Shown piece by piece: positions 16,285 to 24,663 of a DNA stretch of 64,000 nucleotides (the first letter of the stretch is position 1; every line of letters begins with the position of its first letter). The notes under the pieces are model-generated. The model had not been told where the DNA came from and made no database searches. It worked only from the letters and a program-made list of their open reading frames with translations. Location of the stretch: positions 1-64,000 of the forward strand of contig NZ_BMUF01000009.1 of assembly GCF_014650055.1 (NCBI RefSeq), written 5' to 3'. Both the position numbers and the translations under genes were made by a program. This DNA comes from Streptomyces malachitofuscus (GTDB taxonomy: Bacteria > Actinomycetota > Actinomycetes > Streptomycetales > Streptomycetaceae).

Positions 16285-17877
16285 ATGAGAACCACCGCCG
16301 CCGTCCATGTGGCCGCCGGGTCCGTGCTCCTCACCACCTGGGCCGCCGCTCCGGCCGGCGCCGGAATCCACGCCGCCCCTTCCGCGGCCGAGCCGCGCGG
16401 CACCGCCGTGGCCGCCGCGCGCGCCGCCGACCGGGGCATCGACTTCGGGGCGTGCCCCGCCGATCAGCAGCTCCCGGGCACCGTCCGGTGCGGCACGGTC
16501 CGCGTCCCGCTCGACTACGCCCGCCCGAACGGCAAGCAGATCGAACTCACCGTCAGCCGCACCCGCGCCACGGGAAAGGACCCCGACAACAGCAAGCGCA
16601 AGGTGCGCCGGCAGGGCTCCCTGGTCCACAACCCGGGCGGGCCGGGCGCCGGCGGCATGTACTTCCCGATGATGGGCGCGCTGCCCGAGTGGAAGCGCAT
16701 CGCGGCGGCCTACGACCTCGTCGGCTACGCCCCGCGCGGAGTGGGCCGTTCGGCCCCGCTCTCCTGCACGGACCCGGGCACGTTCTTCAAGGGCCCCGCG
16801 AAGGCGCCGGTCCACCCCTCCGAGGCGTACAAGCGCAAGCGCGTCGCGCGGGCCAAGGCCTACGCGCGCGGCTGCGCCGAGCGGGCCGGGGACGCGCTGC
16901 GTCACTACAACTCGCTCAACAACGCCCGTGATCTGGACGTCGTGCGCGCCGCGCTCGGCGAGAACCGGCTCACCTTCCTCGGGTCGTCCTACGGCACCTA
17001 CTTCGGGGCGCTGTACGCCACGCTGTTCCCCTCGCACGTGCGGCGGATGGTGTTCGACGCGGCGGTGAACCCGGACCCGGAGCAGATCTGGTACCGCAAC
17101 AACCTCGACCAGTCGGCGGCGTTCGAACACCGCTGGACGGACTTCCTGGCGTGGGTCGCCCGGCACGACGACACCTACGGCCTGGGCGGTACCGCGCGGG
17201 AGGTGCGGGCCGGTTACGACGAGGCCAGGGCACGGCTGGCGAAGGAGCCGGCGGGCGGGAAGGTCGGGCCGGAGCAGTTGCAGGCCGCGATGCTGCAGGC
17301 CGGGTACTACGACGACCACTGGCCGCATCGCGCGCGGGCCCTGTCGGCGTACCTGAAGGGCGATGCCGCGCCGCTGGTGGAGCTGGCGCAGGAGTACCCG
17401 GAGGCGGCGGCGGAGGCGGAGAACGCGCGGGCGGTGTATCTCGCCGTGGAGTGCAACGACGCGCCGTGGCCGACGGACTGGGCGGTGTGGGACCGGGACC
17501 ACACCCGGCTCGCGCGCCGGGCCCCCTTCGAGACCTGGGCCAACGCGTGGACGAATCTGCCCTGCGCCTACTGGAAGGCGCCCCGGCAGCAACCCCTGGA
17601 CGTGCGCGCCGGGCGCGGTGAGCTGCCGCCGACGCTGATCCTGGCGGCGGAACGGGACGCGGCCGCCCCGTACGACGGCGCCCTGGAGCTGCACCGGCGG
17701 CTGGCGGGCTCGACGCTGGTGACCGAGCGGGACGCCGGCAGCCATGGCATCGCGGGCGGCCCCAACACCTGTGTGAACCGCCACCTGGAGGCGTACCTCC
17801 TCGAGGGCCGCGTCCCGGGCCGCCACGCCGCCTGCGCCCCACACCCCCAGCCGCAGCCCCGGCCGGCGGCCGGCTAG
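16285..17877 (+). CDS. Secreted alpha/beta hydrolase (tripeptidyl-aminopeptidase-like)
   Basis: 530 residues from the ATG at 16285, with AAGGGA upstream. A signal peptide (VHVAAGSVLLTTWAAAPAGAG) is present without a lipobox Cys, so the protein is probably released. The core holds VHNPGGPGAGGMYF (oxyanion), the nucleophile motif GSSYGTYFGAL, the acid in LILAAERDAAAPYDGA and His in AGSHGIAGGPNTCVN, followed by the TAP-type C terminus. Expected role is N-terminal di- or tripeptide release from extracellular peptides. It is a distant paralog of the gene at 6207-7817 and converges on hemQ across the 58-bp repeat array. Confidence 0.87.
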   Translation: MRTTAAVHVAAGSVLLTTWAAAPAGAGIHAAPSAAEPRGTAVAAARAADRGIDFGACPADQQLPGTVRCGTVRVPLDYARPNGKQIELTVSRTRATGKDPDNSKRKVRRQGSLVHNPGGPGAGGMYFPMMGALPEWKRIAAAYDLVGYAPRGVGRSAPLSCTDPGTFFKGPAKAPVHPSEAYKRKRVARAKAYARGCAERAGDALRHYNSLNNARDLDVVRAALGENRLTFLGSSYGTYFGALYATLFPSHVRRMVFDAAVNPDPEQIWYRNNLDQSAAFEHRWTDFLAWVARHDDTYGLGGTAREVRAGYDEARARLAKEPAGGKVGPEQLQAAMLQAGYYDDHWPHRARALSAYLKGDAAPLVELAQEYPEAAAEAENARAVYLAVECNDAPWPTDWAVWDRDHTRLARRAPFETWANAWTNLPCAYWKAPRQQPLDVRAGRGELPPTLILAAERDAAAPYDGALELHRRLAGSTLVTERDAGSHGIAGGPNTCVNRHLEAYLLEGRVPGRHAACAPHPQPQPRPAAG

Positions 17878-18006
17878 CCACCACCCGGGCCCGCGAAACC
17901 GCGCGGGTCCGGCCGGATCCGGACCGGCCCCGGCAGCTTCCGAGGGAGCCGCGCAGGTCCAACTGACCCGAGCGGTTCGCCACGCTCCGGGCACGACCCC
18001 GACCCC

Positions 18007-18560
18007 ACAGGCCCACACGGGCCGCGGCGAGTCCGGCGAGCCCTGGGCCGGGGCCCGCGGTCCGGTGAACCCGCACGAGCCCCGGCAAGTCCGGCCAACC
18101 CTGGGCCGAGCCCCGCGGACCGGTGAACCCGCACGAGCCCCGGCAAGTCCGGCCAACCCTGGGCCGAGCCCCGCAGTCCGGTGAACCCGCACGAGCCCCG
18201 GCAAGTCCGGCCAACCCTGGGCCGAGCCCCGCGGACCGGTGAACCCGCACGAGCCCCGGCAAGTCCGGCCAACCCTGGGCCGAGCCCCGCGGACCGGTGA
18301 ACCCGCACGAGCCCCGGCAAGTCCGGCCAACCCTGGACCGAGCCCCGCAGTCCGGTGAACCCGCACGAGCCCCGGCAAGTCCGGCCAACCCTGGACCGAG
18401 CCCCGCAGTCCAGAGAACCCGCACGAGCCCCGGCAAGCCCGCCAAACCCTGGACCGAGCCCCGCAGTCCAGAGAACCCGCACGAGCCCCGGCAAGCCCGG
18501 TGAACCCGCACGAGTCCCGGCAGGTTCGGCGAGCCCTGGGCCGAGCCCCGGTCCCGGTGA
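18007..18560. repeat. 58-bp tandem repeat array (minisatellite) between convergent genes
   Basis: The 700-bp gap from 17878 to 18577 holds no gene. Within it the anchor GTGAACCCGCACGAGCCCCG, or its GAGAAC variant, recurs at 18065, 18123, 18181, 18239, 18297, 18355, 18413 and 18471, exactly 58 bp apart; the last unit is cut at 29 bp and restarts at 18500. A degenerate copy precedes the array from about 18007 and another follows it. Copies differ at a few sites (GCGGAC or GCAGTC, CTGGGCC or CTGGACC), so they diverged after duplication. Since 58 is not a multiple of three, no constant peptide repeat is encoded. Apparent long open frames here reflect base composition. Confidence 0.9.
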
Positions 18561-18577
18561 GCCCGGCCGGGCCCGTG

Positions 18578-19309
18578 TCAGGCCAGGCCCGTGACCAGGT
18601 CCGCGATGTCCTTGCGGCGGCCCGTGAAGAACGGGACCTCCTCGCGGACGTGCATCCGGGCCTCCGAGCCGCGCAGGTGGCGCATGAGGTCGACGATGCG
18701 GTCCAGTTCGTCGGCCTCGAAGGCGAGGATCCACTCGTAGTCGCCGAGGGAGAACGAGGCGACCGTGTTGGCGCGCACGTCGGGGTAGCCGCGGGCCATC
18801 TTGCCGTGGTCGGCGAGCATGCGGCGGCGGTCCTCGTCGGGCAGCAGGTACCAGTCGTAGGAGCGCACGAAGGGGTAGACGCTCACATAGTTGCGGGGCG
18901 TCTCGTCGGCGAGGAACGCCGGGATGTGCGAGCGGTTGAACTCGGCGGGGCGGTGCAGCGCCATGTTCGACCAGACGGGTTCGAGGGCGCGGCCCAGCCG
19001 GGTGCGGCGGAAGAGGTTGTACGCCTCCTGCAGCAGGTCGGCGGTCTCGGCGTGCCACCAGATCATGAGGTCGGCGTCCGCGCGCAGGCCCGACACGTCG
19101 TAGGTGCCGCGGATCGTGACGTCCTTGGCGGCGAGCTGGTCGAACAGCTCCTGCACCTCGTCCGCGTAACCGGCACGGTCCTCGGGCAGCACGTCCTTCA
19201 GTTTGAAGACGGACCACAGGGTGTAGCGGATGACCTCGTTGAGGTCCTTGGCCAGCTTGCCCTTGTTCGGGATCCGGTCGGTGGCGGGGGTGGTGGCGTC
19301 GTCACTCAT
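18578..19309 (-). CDS. hemQ: Coproheme decarboxylase HemQ (chlorite-dismutase family)
   Basis: 243 residues from the ATG at 19309, preceded by GAGG. The protein belongs to the chlorite-dismutase superfamily: YTLWSVFKL, DLMIWWHA, then YVSVYPFVRSYDWYLLP, which carries the tyrosine used for propionate decarboxylation in HemQ, and FSLGDYEWILAFEADELDRIVDLMRHLR. It converts Fe-coproporphyrin III (coproheme) to heme b in the coproporphyrin-dependent pathway of actinobacteria and firmicutes. The gene starts 4 bp after the stop of hemG/hemY, so the two form an operon. Confidence 0.93.
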   Translation of the reverse strand: MSDDATTPATDRIPNKGKLAKDLNEVIRYTLWSVFKLKDVLPEDRAGYADEVQELFDQLAAKDVTIRGTYDVSGLRADADLMIWWHAETADLLQEAYNLFRRTRLGRALEPVWSNMALHRPAEFNRSHIPAFLADETPRNYVSVYPFVRSYDWYLLPDEDRRRMLADHGKMARGYPDVRANTVASFSLGDYEWILAFEADELDRIVDLMRHLRGSEARMHVREEVPFFTGRRKDIADLVTGLA

Positions 19310-19313
19310 GTCC

Positions 19314-20771
19314 TCATTCTCCTGCTCCGCCGTGGAGGCTTTGCACCGGGTGGGCGGTGAGCTCCTGCACACCGTGCAGGTCACCGTTGATCTGGTCGGC
19401 GGCGGCGTACGCGCTCGCGATGCACGCGGGGACGCCGACGCCGTCGTAGGCCGCGCCGCACACGGCGAGCCCGGCGAGGCCCGCGAGGTGCTCGCGGACG
19501 CGGGCCACGCGCGCGTGGTGGCCGACGGGGTACTGGGGCAGGCCGTCCTGCCAGCGGGTGACGCGGGTCGCGACCGGGGCGGCGGTCAGGCCCGTGGCCG
19601 CCTTCAGGTCGTGCCGGGAGACCTCCACGAGGCCGGCGTCGTCACGGCCGAGGATCTCCGTCTCGCCGTGCCGGCCCACCGAGGTGCGCAGGACGACCAG
19701 GTCCGGGTTCTCCTCCGCGATCCAGGCCCATTTGCGCGAGGCGAAGGTGGACGCCTTGATGGTGTGCCCGTCGACGGGCGGCACCAGGAACCCGCTGCCC
19801 TCGGGCAGCTCGGTCTCCGCGCGGCGGTAGGCGAGGGTGATCAGCGCCATGGAGGCGTACTCCACGCCGGAGAGCTCGGCGGCGGCTCCGGGCGCCTCCG
19901 CGCGCAGCAGGCCGGCCGCGGCCGGGGCGGGTACGGCGACGACGACCCCGTCGGCGCGCAGCACCCGGTCCCCGGCGATGACCCGCCAGCCGTCCTCCGG
20001 TTCACGGCGCAGCTCCGTGACCGGCGTCCCGGTGAGGATCTCGCCGCCGCGCGCCCGCACCGACTCGGCGACGGCGAGCGGCAGGGTGCCCACGCCGCCG
20101 GCGATGCCCATGAACACCGGCCCGGTCTGCCGCGCGGCGGCGGCCTTCGCCTGGATCCCGCGGACGGCCTCGGTCAGGGAGGTGTGGGCGCGCGCGGCCT
20201 CGAAGAGCTGCGGGACCGCCGCGCGCATCGAGATGCGGTAGGCGTCGCCCGCGTACACCCCGCCCAGCAGGGGCTCCACGAGCCGGTCGACGACCTCACG
20301 GCCGAGGCGCGCCGCCACGTACTCACCGATCGCCACGTCGTCGCCGACCTCGGTGCGGGGCAGCTCGGCGTCACGCCCGATCCGGGCGACCCCTTCGTCG
20401 GACAGCACACCGGCGAGCGCGGCCGCGGTGCCGGGTACGCCCATGACGTGGCCCTTGGGCATGGGGCGCAGGGAGCCGCGGGTCCACAGCGCCGCCGTGG
20501 CGGTGGCCGGCGCCTGGAGCCGGTCGGCGAGGCCCACGGCCCGGGCGAGGCCGACCGCCTCGGGACGGCGCGCCAGCAGCGACTCCGCGCCGAGGTCGAC
20601 GCGCGCGCCCGCGATCTCGCCGGGCAGCAGCTTGCCGCCGACCCGGTCCGAGGCCTCCAGCACGGTGACCCGCGCCCCGCTCTCCAGCAGCCGGTGCGCG
20701 GCCGCCAGACCGGCGATTCCGGCACCCACGACGACGACCCGCCGCCCGCCGCCCGCATGTGATCCGCTCAT
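19314..20771 (-). CDS. hemG: Coproporphyrinogen III/protoporphyrinogen oxidase (HemY/CgoX type)
   Basis: 485 residues. The N terminus has the FAD motif VVVVGAGIAGLAAAHRLLESG and VLEASDRVGGKL, followed by the substrate-domain features YVAARLGREVVDRLVEPLLGGVYAGD and a C-terminal GLAVCGAAYDGVGVPACIAS that closes the FAD site. This oxygen-dependent flavoenzyme oxidises coproporphyrinogen III to coproporphyrin III in organisms with HemQ; it is also named hemY or cgoX. It is followed after 4 bp by hemQ. GGTGGAG precedes the ATG at 20771. The uroporphyrinogen decarboxylase gene hemE is 6 kb away on the same strand. Confidence 0.93.
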   Translation of the reverse strand: MSGSHAGGGRRVVVVGAGIAGLAAAHRLLESGARVTVLEASDRVGGKLLPGEIAGARVDLGAESLLARRPEAVGLARAVGLADRLQAPATATAALWTRGSLRPMPKGHVMGVPGTAAALAGVLSDEGVARIGRDAELPRTEVGDDVAIGEYVAARLGREVVDRLVEPLLGGVYAGDAYRISMRAAVPQLFEAARAHTSLTEAVRGIQAKAAAARQTGPVFMGIAGGVGTLPLAVAESVRARGGEILTGTPVTELRREPEDGWRVIAGDRVLRADGVVVAVPAPAAAGLLRAEAPGAAAELSGVEYASMALITLAYRRAETELPEGSGFLVPPVDGHTIKASTFASRKWAWIAEENPDLVVLRTSVGRHGETEILGRDDAGLVEVSRHDLKAATGLTAAPVATRVTRWQDGLPQYPVGHHARVARVREHLAGLAGLAVCGAAYDGVGVPACIASAYAAADQINGDLHGVQELTAHPVQSLHGGAGE

Positions 20772-20945
20772 GGCTCCACCCTCTCAAACGCCACCGCCGC
20801 TCCCGCCAGGGCCATGTGGCCCTGCCGAGTCCCTACCGTGACCGCATCGGGACCGTTCCACGCCAACGTCCCGGGCCCTCGGGGCGTCGAAGGAGCGTCA
20901 GTCATCACGACGACGTCGGTCGTCACGACGCTGGGGGAGTCCCAT

Positions 20946-21908
20946 ATGCGCACACCACGGTCCGTACGACCCGCCCACGCCCTGGCCGGGGTCCTGCTGG
21001 CGGCGGCGCTCGCGGTCGGCGGGTGCAGCGCCGGCGCCGACTCCGCGGGTTCCGGCGGCGACGACAAGGCCGCCGCCGCGCCCGCCGAGGGGGCGGCCGC
21101 GGACGCGCACGGGAAGCAGGGCGCCCCGGGCGGCTCGGCGGACGGTTCGGCGGGCGGTGCCGAGGCCACCGCACCGCCGAAGGCCACCGTCAGCCACATC
21201 ATCCGCACCGCCTCGCTGACCGTGCGGGTCGAGGACGTGCCCAAGGCGCTGGACGAGGCCCGCGCGACGACCGAGAACGCGGGCGGCTACGTCGGCAACG
21301 AGACCACCCGCCGGGACGAGGAGGGCCGCGAGCACACCCGCGTGGTGCTGCGGGTGCCCGTCGACAGGTACGCGGAGGTCCTCGCCGATCTCGAGGGCGC
21401 GGGCAGGCTCGTCGAGCGCCGTGCCAAGGCGGAGGACGTCACCGACCAGGTGGTCGACGTGGAGAGCCGCATCAAGTCGCAGCGGGCCAGCGTGGCGCGG
21501 GTGCGCGAGCTGATGGACCGGGCGACCAAGCTCAGCGACGTGGTCACCCTGGAGGGCGAACTGAGCACCCGCCAGGCGAACCTGGAGTCCCTGCTCGCCC
21601 AGCAGGCGTCCCTGAAGGACCGCACGAGCCTGGCGACCATCACCCTCTCCCTGTCCGGGACGTCGGCGGAGAAGACCCAGAAGGACGACGACGATCCCGG
21701 GTTCGTGGACGCGCTCGCGGGCGGCTGGGACGTGTTCCTGACGCTGCTGCGCTGGCTGACGGTCGTGCTCGGCGCGGTCCTGCCCTTCGCGGCGGTCGCC
21801 GCGCTGCTGGTCCTGGTGTGGCTGAAGGCCGTACGTCCCCTGCTGCCGCGGCGCCCGCGGACGGCGACCCCGCCGCCGGCGGCCGGCGGGCGGGGTGACG
21901 AGGACTGA
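20946..21908 (+). CDS. DUF4349 lipoprotein with C-terminal membrane segment
   Basis: 320 residues from the ATG at 20946, placed after GGGGGAG. The signal peptide ends in the lipobox VGGC (Cys27), then an Ala/Gly-rich linker, then the DUF4349 domain: IIRTASLTVRVEDVPKALDEARATTENAGGYVGNE, RVVLRVPVDRYAEVLADLE, and a coiled-coil-like stretch (VDVESRIKSQRASVARVRELMDRATKLSDVVTLEGEL). A transmembrane helix (VVLGAVLPFAAVAALLVLVWL) and a basic Pro-rich tail close it. The topology is lipid anchor outside plus a C-terminal helix in the membrane. No function is established for the family. It is divergent from hemG. Confidence 0.85.
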   Translation: MRTPRSVRPAHALAGVLLAAALAVGGCSAGADSAGSGGDDKAAAAPAEGAAADAHGKQGAPGGSADGSAGGAEATAPPKATVSHIIRTASLTVRVEDVPKALDEARATTENAGGYVGNETTRRDEEGREHTRVVLRVPVDRYAEVLADLEGAGRLVERRAKAEDVTDQVVDVESRIKSQRASVARVRELMDRATKLSDVVTLEGELSTRQANLESLLAQQASLKDRTSLATITLSLSGTSAEKTQKDDDDPGFVDALAGGWDVFLTLLRWLTVVLGAVLPFAAVAALLVLVWLKAVRPLLPRRPRTATPPPAAGGRGDED

Positions 21909-21945
21909 ACCGAACGGTCCCGAACGCCGGGCACCGCCCGCCCCG

Positions 21946-21951
21946 TAGCGT
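21946..21951 (+). promoter_or_regulatory. Possible -10 box (TAGCGT) of a leaderless mRNA
   Basis: TAGCGT ends 6 nt before the ATG at 21958; there is no Shine-Dalgarno sequence between them. Confidence 0.42.
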
Positions 21952-21957
21952 GGCCCC

Positions 21958-23355
21958 ATGGACACGAGCGATGCGCACGGTGCACGGGAACGGCTGGTGG
22001 TCATCGGCGGTGACGCCGCGGGCATGTCCGCGGCGTCACAGGCCCGCCGTCTGAAGGGACCGCGGGAGCTGGAGATCGTGGCGTTCGAACGCGGCCACTT
22101 CACCTCCTACTCGGCGTGCGGCATCCCCTATTGGGTGAGCGGTGACGTCACCGACCGGGACCGGCTCATCGCGCGCACCCCCGAGGAGCACCGCGCGCGG
22201 GACATCGACGTGCGGCTGCGCACCGAGGTCACGGAACTCGACCTCGGCCGGGGGCGGGTCCGTGCGCGGGACGTCGACTCCGGCGCCGAGTCCTGGACGT
22301 CGTACGACAAGCTCGTGATCGCCACCGGCGCACGGCCCGTCCGCCCGGAACTGCCCGGCATCGACGCCCCGGGTGTGCACGGCGTGCAGACCCTCGACGA
22401 CGGCCAGGCGCTGCTGGACACGCTGGCCGCCACACGCGGCCGCCGCGCGGTGGTGGTGGGCGCGGGATACATCGGCGTCGAGATGGCCGAGGCGATGATC
22501 AAGCGGGGCTACGAGGTGACGGTCGTCAACCGCGGCAAGGAGCCCATGGCGACCCTCGACCCCGACATGGGCCGCCTGGTGCACCGCGCCATGGAGGGCA
22601 TGGGCATCACCATGGTGAACGACGCCGAGGTCACCGAGCTGCTGACGGGGGACGACGGCAGGGTGCGGGCGGTCGCCACGGAGCAGACCGAGTACCCGGC
22701 CGACGTCGTCGTCCTCGGCATCGGGGTGCGGCCCGAGACGAGCCTCGCGCGGGCCGCCGGACTCCCCCTCGGCGAGCACGGCGGCCTGCTCACCGACCGG
22801 TCGATGAGGGTGCGCGGGTACGAGAACATCTGGGCGGGCGGCGACTGTGTGGAGGTCCTCGACCTGGTCTCCGGGCAGCAGCGCCATGTCCCGCTCGGCA
22901 CGCACGCCAACAAGCACGGTCAGATCATCGGCGCGGGCGCGGGCGGCGGCTACGCCACCTTCCCCGGCGTGGTCGGCACGGCGGTCAGCAAGGTGTGCGA
23001 CCTGGAGATCGCCCGCACCGGGCTGCGGGAGAAGGACGCCCGCCGCGTGGGACTTCGTTTCGAGACGGTCACCATCGAGTCGACCAGCCGCGCGGGCTAC
23101 TACCCGAACGCCTCCCCCATGACGGTGAAGATGCTCGCGGAACTGCGCACGGGCCGTCTCCTCGGCGTCCAGATCGTCGGCCGCGAGGGCGCGGGCAAAC
23201 GTGTGGACATCGCGGCGGTCGCCCTCACGGCCGGCATGACGGTGGACCAGATGACCGCCCTCGACCTGGGCTACGCACCCCCGTTCTCCCCGGTCTGGGA
23301 CCCGGTCCTGGTGGCGGCCCGCAAGGCGGCGGCAAGAATCAGGGCGACCTCGTGA
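21958..23355 (+). CDS. CoA-disulfide-reductase-like FAD/NAD(P) oxidoreductase
   Basis: 465 residues. FAD site VVIGGDAAGMSAASQARR, redox Cys54 in SYSACGIPYWVSGD (the single-cysteine arrangement of CoA-disulfide reductases and NADH oxidases), NAD(P) site VVVGAGYIGVEMAEAM, second FAD motif IWAGGDCVEV, and a C-terminal dimerisation domain with the YY pair (RAGYYPNASPMTVKML) seen in CoA-disulfide reductases. It probably reduces a low-molecular-weight disulfide or persulfide in the cytosol. Streptomyces use mycothiol as main thiol, so CoA disulfide is not assured as substrate. The mRNA may be leaderless. Confidence 0.85.
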   Translation: MDTSDAHGARERLVVIGGDAAGMSAASQARRLKGPRELEIVAFERGHFTSYSACGIPYWVSGDVTDRDRLIARTPEEHRARDIDVRLRTEVTELDLGRGRVRARDVDSGAESWTSYDKLVIATGARPVRPELPGIDAPGVHGVQTLDDGQALLDTLAATRGRRAVVVGAGYIGVEMAEAMIKRGYEVTVVNRGKEPMATLDPDMGRLVHRAMEGMGITMVNDAEVTELLTGDDGRVRAVATEQTEYPADVVVLGIGVRPETSLARAAGLPLGEHGGLLTDRSMRVRGYENIWAGGDCVEVLDLVSGQQRHVPLGTHANKHGQIIGAGAGGGYATFPGVVGTAVSKVCDLEIARTGLREKDARRVGLRFETVTIESTSRAGYYPNASPMTVKMLAELRTGRLLGVQIVGREGAGKRVDIAAVALTAGMTVDQMTALDLGYAPPFSPVWDPVLVAARKAAARIRATS

Positions 23356-23370
23356 GGGGACCGCGCCCCT

Positions 23371-23691
23371 TCACGCCGTCCCGTTGATTCTCTCGATCGC
23401 CTGCCGCGCCTGCTCCGCCGGCGGGCGTGACGGCAGCGACGCCACCGACGCGGCAGCCGCCTGCGCGGGCGGCTGCTCCCCCGCCGGCCGCGCATGCGCG
23501 GCGGCCTTGGCGGAGCGCAGCCGGTGGCTCACCGCCTCGTCCAGCGTGACCGGCCGCTGCATCTGGGCCGCGAGCCGCCCCGCCTCCTGGCCGAGCCGTG
23601 CGATGTCCTCCCAGGGGAGACGCACCACGAGCGTGAGCTCGGCCTCGCCGTCGGGCAGCGCGTGCATCGCGGGAGTCACTCGGTCGTTCAT
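23371..23691 (-). CDS. Small hypothetical protein
   Basis: 106 residues from the ATG at 23691, which has GAGG 9 nt upstream; a GTG five codons earlier is possible. The sequence LVVRLPWEDIARLGQEAGRLAAQMQRPVTLDEAVSHRLRSAKAA has two predicted helices with a short strand in front, followed by an Ala/Pro-rich tail ending AIERINGTA. It might be a small DNA-binding or partner protein but matches no family I recognise. It converges on the preceding oxidoreductase and is divergent from the rhomboid gene. Confidence 0.6.
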   Translation of the reverse strand: MNDRVTPAMHALPDGEAELTLVVRLPWEDIARLGQEAGRLAAQMQRPVTLDEAVSHRLRSAKAAAHARPAGEQPPAQAAAASVASLPSRPPAEQARQAIERINGTA

Positions 23692-23825
23692 CGCCAGTTT
23701 CCTCACGTCGGCCCCGCGGACCCCTTCCCCGCGCCGCGGGCGGTTGACGAGTGATACGCACGGCCGGACGGCGGTGTTCAGCGGCCCCGCGGATTCACCG
23801 TCCCCCGCCCGGGCACCTGTGGAAC

Positions 23826-24650
23826 GTGGTCATCCCCGTCCATGACGTGAACCCGGCGCGGCGCACCCCCTGGGTGACGTACACGCTCCTCGCCGCCAAC
23901 GTCGTCGTCTTCGTGGTCCTCACCCCGGGCGTCGTCGGTTCGCTGACCGGCGGGAGCGGTCTGGCGGACCTCTGCCACCTCGAGGCGTTCCTGGACCGGT
24001 ACGCGGTGGTGCCGCGGGAGCTGATCCACCACCGGATGCCGGACCTCGTGCCCACGGGCGACACCGGGGTGGGTCCGCAGGGCCCGGGGTGCGTGGTGGA
24101 CCGGCCGGGCTACGAGAAGTCGCCCGAGCTGAGCGTGCTGACGGCGATGTTCCTGCACGGCGGCTGGCTGCATCTGCTGGGCAACATGCTGTTCCTGTGG
24201 ATCTTCGGCAACAACGTCGAGGACCGCATGGGGCACGTGCGGTACCTGCTGTTCTACCTGGTGTGCGGGTATGCCGCCGCGTACGTCTTCGCCCTGGTGA
24301 ACTCCGGGTCGGGCGAGCCGCTGATCGGCGCGTCCGGGGCGGTCGCCGGTGTCCTCGGCGCGTATCTGGTCCTGTATCCGAAGGTCAGGGTCTGGGTGCT
24401 GGTGCCCTTCCTGATCTTCCTGCCGCTGCGGCTGCCCGCCTGGGTGGTGCTGGGCTCCTGGTTCGTCCTGCAAGCGGTGTACTCCTCCGGTGCGGGCGTC
24501 TCGGGGGCCGGCACGGTCGCCTATGCGGCCCATGTCGCCGGCTTCGTCGCGGGCATGCTGATCGCCTGGCCCCTCAGGCCGGGCACTCCCCCGCCGCAGG
24601 TGCCGGACCGGCCGCTGTACGGACGGCAGGCGCGGCGCACCTGGCGGTGA
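23826..24650 (+). CDS. Rhomboid-family intramembrane serine protease
   Basis: 274 residues from the GTG at 23826. The first membrane segment (YTLLAANVVVFVVLT) precedes an extracytoplasmic loop with CHLEAFLDRYAVVP. Then come the rhomboid features: FLHGGWLHLLGNMLFLWIFGNNVEDRMGH, the catalytic serine in GASGAVAGVLGAYL, and the catalytic His in AYAAHVAGFVAG. The protease should cut membrane proteins within their transmembrane segments; no substrate is known. The start lacks a strong ribosome site. The gene converges on the SpoIIE phosphatase gene with 13 bp between them. Confidence 0.9.
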   Translation: MVIPVHDVNPARRTPWVTYTLLAANVVVFVVLTPGVVGSLTGGSGLADLCHLEAFLDRYAVVPRELIHHRMPDLVPTGDTGVGPQGPGCVVDRPGYEKSPELSVLTAMFLHGGWLHLLGNMLFLWIFGNNVEDRMGHVRYLLFYLVCGYAAAYVFALVNSGSGEPLIGASGAVAGVLGAYLVLYPKVRVWVLVPFLIFLPLRLPAWVVLGSWFVLQAVYSSGAGVSGAGTVAYAAHVAGFVAGMLIAWPLRPGTPPPQVPDRPLYGRQARRTWR

Positions 24651-24663
24651 CCCGGGGGCCGTG

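Noticed and set aside
16102..18511. Long minus-strand open frames across the 58-bp array, giving Gly/Leu/Arg-rich repeat proteins
   Set aside because: The period is not divisible by three, all three frames stay open, and the peptides are just translations of GC-rich repeats. The frames also run antisense through the hydrolase gene.
18007..18560. CRISPR array
   Set aside because: The repeats are contiguous 58-bp units with no unique spacers and no cas genes nearby.
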